Of a stretch of DNA of 64,000 bases, positions 59,289 through 64,000 are shown piece by piece. The position numbers were made by a program, and so were the translations under genes. The first letter of the stretch is position 1; every line of letters starts with the position of its first letter. The notes beneath the pieces were generated by a model, which saw only the letters and a program-made list of their open reading frames with translations, searched no databases and was not told the DNA's origin. The stretch is from IMG/VR virus record IMGVR_UViG_3300042482_000702, positions 199,355 to 263,354 of that record, one strand, 5' to 3'. The DNA comes from a virus.

Positions 59289-59314
59289 AACCCCACCTTT
59301 CGGAGGGGTTTTTT
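59289..59314 (+). terminator. Terminator after the Clp gene
   Basis: AACCCCACC and GGAGGGGTT pair around a TTTC loop, followed by a run of T. A near-perfect symmetrical hairpin; it could act on both strands. Confidence 0.85.
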
Positions 59315-59316
59315 AT

Positions 59317-59820
59317 TTAATTTTTGTCATTTGAATTATTCTCACCATATTTATCTATAATTTGTTCAACACGATGATAAGACTTTCTTCCCATATTAAA
59401 TTTGATTGTTTTGTTACTCCCATCGTTAATTCTGTAAGATAAATCAACATTACCATCACTGTCAATTGTTATATTAACAGGTAATTTAATATTATCACGA
59501 TGTTTAAAAATGTGAGACCTATTTCCATCAATATGTAAATCAATACTGTTATCAATTTTTTCATACGATAATTTATAATCATTGGGATTAGTTTCAAATT
59601 CTCTGAACATTTTTTTGAACACCGTTTTATCATCAAGTTTTAATCCAGACATTAATATGGATTCAAGTATTTGACGACCAAACAATTTCATAAATATATG
59701 TACACCTAATGTCATTAATAAAAATTCCCCAAAATTTTCATTTATGGTTTTTTTTCCTGTGTGCATCTCAAGGATTCTACTTTTTTCTTCTTGAGAAATA
59801 TTATTAAATAAATTTTTCAT
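59317..59820 (-). CDS. Hypothetical protein, 167 residues
   Basis: Not recognised. The N-terminus NISQEEKSRILEMHTGKK is a short helical signature that I believe recurs in uncharacterised proteins of this phage type. A hydrophobic helix follows (FLLMTLGVHIFMKLFGRQILESIL), possibly membrane-associating. The C-terminal half is a beta sandwich-like region (IDLHIDGNRSHIFKHRDNIKLPVNITIDS). A TATTTAT motif lies 13 bases upstream. Confidence 0.5.
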   Translation of the reverse strand: MKNLFNNISQEEKSRILEMHTGKKTINENFGEFLLMTLGVHIFMKLFGRQILESILMSGLKLDDKTVFKKMFREFETNPNDYKLSYEKIDNSIDLHIDGNRSHIFKHRDNIKLPVNITIDSDGNVDLSYRINDGSNKTIKFNMGRKSYHRVEQIIDKYGENNSNDKN

Positions 59821-59833
59821 ATTAATTTTTATT

Positions 59834-59840
59834 ATAAATA
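59834..59840 (-). promoter_or_regulatory. Candidate late promoter motif TATTTAT
   Basis: Minus-strand AATATATTTATAATAAAAAT, 13 bases before the 59820 ATG, just downstream of the peptidase terminator. Confidence 0.4.
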
Positions 59841-59850
59841 TATTACAAAA

Positions 59851-59871
59851 AAAAAGAGACCGAAGTCTCTT
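59851..59871 (-). terminator. Strong terminator at the end of the peptidase gene
   Basis: On the minus strand AAGAGAC-TTCG-GTCTCTT is followed by a run of T. A UUCG tetraloop hairpin whose 5' arm includes the peptidase stop codon region. Confidence 0.9.
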
Positions 59872-60691
59872 AAAATTTATAAAAATATTTTGAATCCGTT
59901 TTGTATAAATATTTTTTATACCCCAAATCCTGAATCATCTTTTTACCGGTCTCTATTCCATTATAAACATCCTCAACAACCACATACTCATTTCTTGTGT
60001 GATAGTCGTAATAACCTATCGCAAAATTGATACAGGAGAAGTCAAATAAGTTCTTCAGAGCATAAACATCAGTATATGGGTTTGAAAAGTATTCTTGTTC
60101 ACCCTTAAAGTTTTCTGTTAAGACATTATCACATGTCTTAAAAAAATCACTCTCTCGGTCAAACAATTGTGTTCCCATACAAAATTCTGTAACCATTCTG
60201 TTTCCCGGAGCATCAAATTGAATTCCGTATCCTACATTTATAAAAAAATTGGGGTCAGCCTTTTTGGACCCGTGACATCCGGTTTCTTCAGATACAAAGA
60301 AAGCCGCCTTTAGATTTGGCAATTCTTTTAATAATTCCAAACAAGCATAAACACCACATTTATCATCACCACCAATACCGGTTGGATTTCCAAAATCGTT
60401 ATAAGCCTTTAACGCTGGTTTGAGTTCATATTGATTGTTCTGTAACATTTCCTCACGAATATTTATCGTGTCTATGTTATGAACCGTATCTGTATGAGCA
60501 ATTACACAGGGAAAATAATCGATAAATTCGTCTGTTTGTTTTATAGCGTAGATATTTTTATGTTCATCCACATTGAAGGGAATCCCATTTTCCTCTAACC
60601 AGTTGATTAGAAAATCTACCATTCTGTCCTCTTGATATGTTTTTGTCGGAACCGACAATACATCTTTTAATAATTGATAATTTCTTTCCAT
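59870..60691 (-). CDS. M20-family-like zinc peptidase
   Basis: 273 residues. Metal-ligand segments in family order: VIAHTDTVHNID (H-T-D), GIGGDDKCGVYACLELL (G-D-D), AFFVSEETGCHGSKKAD (E-E), FDAPGNR (D), and YYDYHTRNEYVVVED (final H). This resembles PepT/M20 di-zinc aminopeptidases, shortened and without a clear dimerisation domain. It could trim peptides or act on a tagged product. The -7 box TATATTTG lies 4 bases before the ATG, suggesting a leaderless host-type transcript. Confidence 0.8.
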   Translation of the reverse strand: MERNYQLLKDVLSVPTKTYQEDRMVDFLINWLEENGIPFNVDEHKNIYAIKQTDEFIDYFPCVIAHTDTVHNIDTINIREEMLQNNQYELKPALKAYNDFGNPTGIGGDDKCGVYACLELLKELPNLKAAFFVSEETGCHGSKKADPNFFINVGYGIQFDAPGNRMVTEFCMGTQLFDRESDFFKTCDNVLTENFKGEQEYFSNPYTDVYALKNLFDFSCINFAIGYYDYHTRNEYVVVEDVYNGIETGKKMIQDLGYKKYLYKTDSKYFYKF

Positions 60692-60695
60692 AGCA

Positions 60696-60703
60696 CAAAT
60701 ATA
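60696..60703 (-). promoter_or_regulatory. Host-type -7 box, 4 bases before the peptidase ATG
   Basis: CAAATATA on the plus strand, i.e. TATATTTG toward the gene. The spacing to ATG is the same as at smpB. No TTTG is present at the expected -33 position, so it is a partial match. Confidence 0.5.
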
Positions 60704-60732
60704 AGGAAAATAATTAACATAAAAACATTATT

Positions 60733-62100
60733 TTAATTTATTCTAACAAAACCCTCAAATAATTCAGGTGAAACTAAAAAGTTATTAAATTCTTCTTCGG
60801 TATAACTTCTACGAGCAACACCATTTTTAGTGAAAACATCCATATGTATTCTATTTGTTGCCGGGTCAATTTCTCTAATAAAAAATTCTCTACCATACGA
60901 AGTCTTACTTCTAGTGTTAGTCGGGTATTTAGATATAACTCTATCGTAGATATCTGAGTATTCTAAAATATCAACATACTTATCGGATTGTTCTAATTCC
61001 TCAAGTATTTCATCTAATTCTTCCCCTATAACAAGATTAAGTCGCTCATCATCAAAATCGTTACATTGTATTTCATATCTATATTCATCCCACCCACCAG
61101 TGTTAAATGTGTGTCCAATATCTGTTAAAACACCCTTAATGTCTTTAGTGGGGTCTTGACTAATCTTAAACATTGATAATAAAAGACCAACAGTGGTATA
61201 ATAAGTTCTAAAACAATCTATATTGATTAACCCATAATTTTGAAAAATTTCACAAATTTCATCGTTAATTTGTTTTTTAGCCTCATCGTGACGACAATTA
61301 TTTTCAAGGTCTACATACTCTTCTAACATACTTTCAATTTTACCCGCAAACATATCCGACAATTTTTCAGCAGCCTTTTCTTTCTTTTCATCATCGTCTA
61401 AAGAAATTAAATCAGGTGAAATATATTTTAAAATTTGTTTTAATTTACCCTTATTTTCATCTGAAAACCAACCGAAAAAATACCCCCCATTCCAATCATC
61501 AACCGCTGTTTCATAATCAATATAATCATATCCATTATCATAATACGAAAATAAACTACTAACATAATAAACATCATCTTCTTCAACCTCAAATAATTTA
61601 ACATAATCTTCTATATCATCAAAATGTAATTTGATTGTACTTTTACCCGGATTTTTTTCGTTGTAATTAAATTTATAAATTAAATTGTCAGCACGTTCCA
61701 TTTCATTAGATGATACCTGTTCACCATTCTTAATCTTAACTAACAAGTCATAAATTGGACTATAACCAATTATGGGTTCAAGTTCTGATTTAACATCATT
61801 AGGTAATTCGTGGAATAATTCATTTCTAGTTATGACTCTATTTCTCATAACCTCACTACCAATATATTCTATCTTATGGTCGGTATCATTTCTAAAAATA
61901 GTGTATGTCTGAATCGGTTCTTTATCCTTATCAATAACAAAATAAACATCACCATCCCTAAATTTATTAGTCCATTCTGGTTTAAGTTTTTCCGGTGCAA
62001 AATATTCAAACGCCAAACCTGTCATTGGCTCAACTATCATCCAATCTTCAGTGTTTAATATAGTTTGACTTTGCTCGTAAGCGTCGTTTTTAGTGGGCAT
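60733..62100 (-). CDS. Large acidic hypothetical protein
   Basis: 455 residues, not recognised. Starts MPTKNDAYEQSQTIL. An N-terminal part resembles a small beta domain (DWMIVEPMTGLAFEYFAPEKL; YTIFRNDTDHKIEYIGSEVM). The rest is helical and very acidic (KLFEVEEDDVYYVSSLFSYY; LNLVIGEELDEILEELEQSDKY). No catalytic motif. The C-terminus (FIREIDPATNRIHMDVFTKNGVARR) looks beta-rich. It lies divergently next to the tmRNA, with a TATTTAT motif 17 bases upstream. Confidence 0.55.
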   Translation of the reverse strand: MPTKNDAYEQSQTILNTEDWMIVEPMTGLAFEYFAPEKLKPEWTNKFRDGDVYFVIDKDKEPIQTYTIFRNDTDHKIEYIGSEVMRNRVITRNELFHELPNDVKSELEPIIGYSPIYDLLVKIKNGEQVSSNEMERADNLIYKFNYNEKNPGKSTIKLHFDDIEDYVKLFEVEEDDVYYVSSLFSYYDNGYDYIDYETAVDDWNGGYFFGWFSDENKGKLKQILKYISPDLISLDDDEKKEKAAEKLSDMFAGKIESMLEEYVDLENNCRHDEAKKQINDEICEIFQNYGLINIDCFRTYYTTVGLLLSMFKISQDPTKDIKGVLTDIGHTFNTGGWDEYRYEIQCNDFDDERLNLVIGEELDEILEELEQSDKYVDILEYSDIYDRVISKYPTNTRSKTSYGREFFIREIDPATNRIHMDVFTKNGVARRSYTEEEFNNFLVSPELFEGFVRIN

Positions 62101-62117
62101 AGATATTTATTTTAATA

Positions 62118-62124
62118 ATAAATA
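62118..62124 (-). promoter_or_regulatory. Candidate late promoter motif TATTTAT
   Basis: Minus-strand AATATATTTATTATTAAA, 17 bases before the 62100 ATG, back-to-back with the host-type promoter of the tmRNA. Confidence 0.4.
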
Positions 62125-62132
62125 TATTTTTA

Positions 62133-62163
62133 TTTGGAATTATCTAAAAATGTATTATCTTTG
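62133..62163 (+). promoter_or_regulatory. Host-type promoter of the tmRNA
   Basis: TTTG (62133-62136), 19 bases, TATCTTTG (62156-62163). Exact Bacteroidota consensus; transcription would start a few bases downstream, close to the 5' end of the mature tmRNA at 62178. Confidence 0.85.
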
Positions 62164-62177
62164 TAGAGTTAAAATAT

Positions 62178-62586
62178 GGGAGTGACACGGAATTGACTAT
62201 TCGTAATAGTTATTCGGGGCACGTAGTGAGATGTTCTCTATCACTTAAATCTATGGGTACAACAATTTAGACGGAAACGTTTTAAACAAAATGGCTCTAG
62301 TAGGTCTTGTACGTCAAGATGAGCTTGTGAACGTAGCGTAAGCAAACACACATTGGGGTCGACGGATATGTGTACCTAGCAACAGAAATATCTTAAGGTG
62401 TGATACCACCCGAAGAGTGTCAAGGTCTCGTTTGAGGGTCTACCTATTAAAGTGAACCTCCCACAGTTGTAGGTAATGATGGAAAAATTAGAACCTTCTA
62501 TTTGTCAGTTGAGAATTAACTGAATAAACGTGTAGTCCTTAATAGGTAATACAAATAACACTTGGGTTCGAGTCCCAACACTTCCA
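62178..62586 (+). ncRNA. ssrA: Transfer-messenger RNA (tmRNA)
   Basis: The ends form a tRNA-like domain: 5' GGGAGTG pairs over 7 bp with 3' CACTTCC (62579-62585), discriminator A at 62586, and a perfect T-arm (TTGGG, loop TTCGAGT, CCCAA at 62562-62578). After the acceptor the 5' part reads ACACGGAATTGAC, close to the tmRNA GGATTCGAC hallmark. A message-like frame after UUAGAC (62267-62272) begins GGA AAC GTT TTA at 62273 and ends QDELVNVA, with TAA at 62339-62341. That is a tag of about 22 residues with an unusual C-terminus. CCA is not encoded. The region between should hold pseudoknots. SmpB is encoded nearby. Confidence 0.85.
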
Positions 62587-62587
62587 C
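62570..62587 (+). repeat. tmRNA 3'-end sequence, copy 1
   Basis: GAGTCCCAACACTTCCAC, the 3' half of the T-arm and acceptor. Copy 2 at 62598-62615 differs by one base. Confidence 0.85.
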
Positions 62588-62597
62588 GTCCACTGGA

Positions 62598-62615
62598 GAG
62601 TCCCAACACCTCCAC
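62598..62615 (+). repeat. tmRNA 3'-end sequence, copy 2 (remnant)
   Basis: GAGTCCCAACACCTCCAC, beyond the gene end. It lacks the 5' T-arm half, so it is not part of a second tRNA-like domain. It resembles the duplication left by recombination at tRNA-like 3' ends. Confidence 0.8.
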
Positions 62616-62620
62616 ACAAA

Positions 62621-62647
62621 AAAGAGACCTAAATGGTCTCTTTTTTT
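62621..62647 (+). terminator. Terminator of the tmRNA transcript
   Basis: AAAGAGACC (62621-62629) and GGTCTCTTT (62635-62643) around TAAAT, then T to 62647. Confidence 0.9.
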
Positions 62648-62662
62648 ATTGATAATCACCAA

Positions 62663-62684
62663 TAAAAAAACCACCCGAAGGTGG
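62663..62684 (-). terminator. Terminator of the 63077 gene
   Basis: On the minus strand CCACC-TTCG-GGTGG followed by seven T. It lies 28 bases after the stop at 62712. Confidence 0.85.
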
Positions 62685-62711
62685 CTTATTATCAGTTCAA
62701 ATGTTTATTTT

Positions 62712-63077
62712 TTAATCTTTTAATACTTGTTTATCCCCAACCGGAGATGTGAATTTGGATGTTAATTTATCTAATCTTGAATCAAAATTTCTATATACAT
62801 CACTAAACATTTTATCTACGTCATCCATTCTTTTGTTGGTGTACATATTTGTTTCAGTATATAATCTATCAACCCTATCAATCTCCCCATCAATACGACG
62901 GTTTAGAGAATCTCCACCACTATTAATATCATTAAAGATATGTCCTTGAACTTGTTCTAATTGTTTGCATTTATTTTTTAATCTGTTAATCTGAATGCAC
63001 ATTATAACCATAACCACAACTCCCAGTACCCCGAGAACCAAACCTATACCCATAATGAACGATGTTAAATCTACCAT
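62712..63077 (-). CDS. Membrane-anchored coiled-coil protein
   Basis: 121 residues. One N-terminal transmembrane helix (about 6-28, FIMGIGLVLGVLGVVVMVIMC) followed by a charged coiled-coil (INRLKNKCKQLEQVQGHIF; RRIDGEIDRVDRLYTETNMY; RMDDVDKMFSDVYRNFDSRL). No lipobox. It could be a spanin-like, superinfection or membrane-anchoring protein; no partner identifies it. Confidence 0.6.
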   Translation of the reverse strand: MVDLTSFIMGIGLVLGVLGVVVMVIMCIQINRLKNKCKQLEQVQGHIFNDINSGGDSLNRRIDGEIDRVDRLYTETNMYTNKRMDDVDKMFSDVYRNFDSRLDKLTSKFTSPVGDKQVLKD

Positions 63078-63125
63078 AATTTCTGTTTTTTTATTTGTTT
63101 ATTATTGAACTGATAATTAATTATA

Positions 63126-63156
63126 ATAAAAAAAGGGACTATTTCAAGTCCCTTTT
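63126..63156 (-). terminator. Terminator overlapping the smpB stop
   Basis: AAAAGGGACT (63131-63140) and AGTCCCTTTT (63147-63156) form a 10-bp stem with a 6-base loop and a T-run in minus orientation. The SmpB coding end forms one arm. Confidence 0.9.
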
Positions 63157-63576
63157 CATATCTCTTTCGATGTCCCGAGATTTGATGGTATCTCGTTTAT
63201 CGTATGTTTTCTTCCCTTTGGCAAGAGCAATTTCCATTTTAATTAATCCGGTGTCGTTTATGAAGATACGATAAGGAACGATGGTTACACCATTGATTAA
63301 CTCATTCTCCCACTTATTAAGTTCTTTTCGTTTGGCTAATAGTTTTCTATCCTTTACGGTCTCGTGGAAGGACCCAAACCCATAATCGGAGATATTCATC
63401 CCCTTTATAAATAACTCCCCCTCATTGAAATAACAATACCCTTCAGAGATGGATACCTTTCCCTGACGAATGGACTTTACCTCTGAACCAACTAGTTTGA
63501 TTCCCACAATTAATGTCTGTAGGAATGAATACTCAAACTTGGCTTTCTTATTGACTATGTTAATTGAATTTTTCAT
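63139..63576 (-). CDS. smpB: SsrA-binding protein SmpB
   Basis: 145 residues, a normal length for the family. Core signatures: INIVNKKAKFEYSFLQTLIVGIKL (in part), GSEVKSIRQGKVSISEGYC (the G-T/S-E-V-K-S-x-R), DYGFGSFHE, RDRKLLAKRKELNKW-like and LIKMEIALAKGKKTYDKRD. The C-terminal tail is basic (RDIERDMKRDLK), as needed for decoding-centre entry. It binds tmRNA and delivers it to stalled ribosomes. Its -7 promoter box lies only 4 bases from the ATG, so the message is probably leaderless. Confidence 0.95.
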   Translation of the reverse strand: MKNSINIVNKKAKFEYSFLQTLIVGIKLVGSEVKSIRQGKVSISEGYCYFNEGELFIKGMNISDYGFGSFHETVKDRKLLAKRKELNKWENELINGVTIVPYRIFINDTGLIKMEIALAKGKKTYDKRDTIKSRDIERDMKRDLK

Positions 63577-63580
63577 ACGA

Positions 63581-63611
63581 CAAAGATAATATAAAAATTG
63601 ATATAAACAAA
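63581..63611 (-). promoter_or_regulatory. Host-type promoter of smpB, leaderless spacing
   Basis: TATCTTTG toward the gene (63581-63588) and TTTG (63608-63611), 19 bases apart, an exact consensus. The ATG begins only 4 bases after the -7 box. Confidence 0.8.
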
Positions 63612-63644
63612 AAAAGGTGATACAAATTAATGTACCACCTTTTT
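63604..63644 (-). terminator. Terminator upstream of smpB
   Basis: AAAAAGGTG (63611-63619) and CACCTTTTT (63636-63644) plus an inner TAC/GTA pair. On the minus strand it ends in a T-run and overlaps the smpB -33 box. It closes the transcript from the small gene at 63671-63936. Confidence 0.75.
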
Positions 63645-63670
63645 GGCTTAATACGATGAGAATACTCGTC

Positions 63671-63936
63671 TTATTGAGAATCTTCGGAAGGATTATTGTT
63701 TCCCTTCGTTTCCACCATCTTTTGAATGGTAACCCTCATTGCCGATTGGTTAGACCAATCACTCCTTGAGATATCATCTACTCTCTCATTATTCAACTCT
63801 CTTTAACCTTGCGAGCTAACTCCGGATTCGACTCCGTAGAGGTTTTTGGCGAGAATACATTCAGACTTGCGGTCATCCTGTGCAACGAACGGCTCGTTAC
63901 TATGTAGGCAACTTGTCGACGATACCTGGTAAACAT
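63671..63936 (-). pseudogene. Small gene in two frames, possibly frameshifted
   Basis: An ATG at 63934-63936 opens MFTRYRRQVAYIVTSRSLHR...PELARKVKES and stops with TGA at 63793. The -1 frame is open from 63802 to TAA at 63671 and reads LNNERVDDISRSDWSNQSAM...MVETKGNNNPSEDSQ. Joined near 63800 they give one helical protein of about 90 residues (ELARKVKE then LNNERVDD). A terminator follows. No classic slippery heptamer is visible. Either a frameshift mutation, a sequence error or two overlapping small genes. Not recognised; its codon use looks less AT-rich than its neighbours'. Confidence 0.35.
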
Positions 63937-64000
63937 TTTTGCTATTGTCTATTTAGTTTTTCACCATATGAAAATAGTTAATGTGTTGTGGATGTATTCA
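63937..64000. other. Window end, no feature seen
   Basis: The last 64 bases hold no credible open frame, promoter consensus or hairpin on either strand. They may be the leader of the small gene ending at 63671. Confidence 0.3.

Noticed and set aside
63824-63832. GGATTCGAC on the plus strand, the tmRNA hallmark, suggesting a second tmRNA
   Set aside because: There is no acceptor stem partner or T-arm downstream, and the region reads better as minus-strand coding. The real tmRNA is at 62178-62586.

Overview
The window looks like part of the genome of a large T4-type myovirus that infects a Bacteroidota (Flavobacterium/Bacteroides-like) host. The T4-type assignment rests on a recognisable virion block on the minus strand: terminase large subunit, portal, S80-type prohead protease, acidic scaffold and gp23-like major capsid protein, in T4 order. 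On the plus strand there are a gp5-like baseplate hub protein, PhoH, dUTPase and a gp55-like sigma factor. The host assignment rests on promoters matching the Bacteroidota consensus (TTTG, 19 bases, TAnnTTTG), on AT-rich Shine-Dalgarno-less starts with A-rich leaders, and on a ribosomal protein bS21 of the Bacteroidota type. The DNA is AT-rich throughout. No chromosomal housekeeping genes, CRISPR array, integrase or insertion sequence was seen.

Layout. (1) 1-2100, minus: a GT9-like glycosyltransferase (partial), an APS kinase and a sulfotransferase, i.e. a small PAPS-making and sulfating cassette. (2) 2200-15964, minus: very long repetitive tail-fibre or adhesin proteins carrying BspA-like leucine-rich repeats, collagen-like Gly-Thr-Ser-Gly repeats, YadA-like beta-roll repeats, Pro-Thr repeats, and a LamG/DUF285 protein with a Cys-rich insert. 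(3) 16015-37371, plus: small unknown proteins, then glycan genes (five glycosyltransferases, two methyltransferases, an epimerase) interleaved with an exonuclease, dUTPase, PhoH and a sigma-like protein, then baseplate-type structural genes. (4) 37358-57099, mostly minus: the capsid and packaging block, with an HNH endonuclease and a plus-strand bS21 gene inserted in it. (5) 57212-64000: a ClpC-like unfoldase, an M20-type peptidase, a tmRNA, smpB and several unknown genes.

Two promoter classes can be read by eye. A TATTTAT-containing motif lies 4 to 33 bases upstream of about eighteen gene starts, on whichever strand the gene lies, mostly virion or unknown genes. It is a good candidate late promoter for the gp55-like sigma factor. 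Near-perfect host-type promoters precede clpC, the tmRNA and smpB, which suggests these are read early by host polymerase.

The most interesting functional theme is control of translation and protein fate: a bS21 homologue, a tmRNA with an atypical tag, its partner SmpB, and a two-domain Clp ATPase that keeps a VGF (ClpP-docking-like) loop but lacks the N-domain. A second theme is surface-glycan chemistry: many glycosyltransferases plus a PAPS/sulfotransferase pair, next to Thr/Ser/Pro-rich virion proteins that resemble mucin-like acceptor scaffolds. Assignments come from reading the sequence without database searches; links between genes are inference unless stated.
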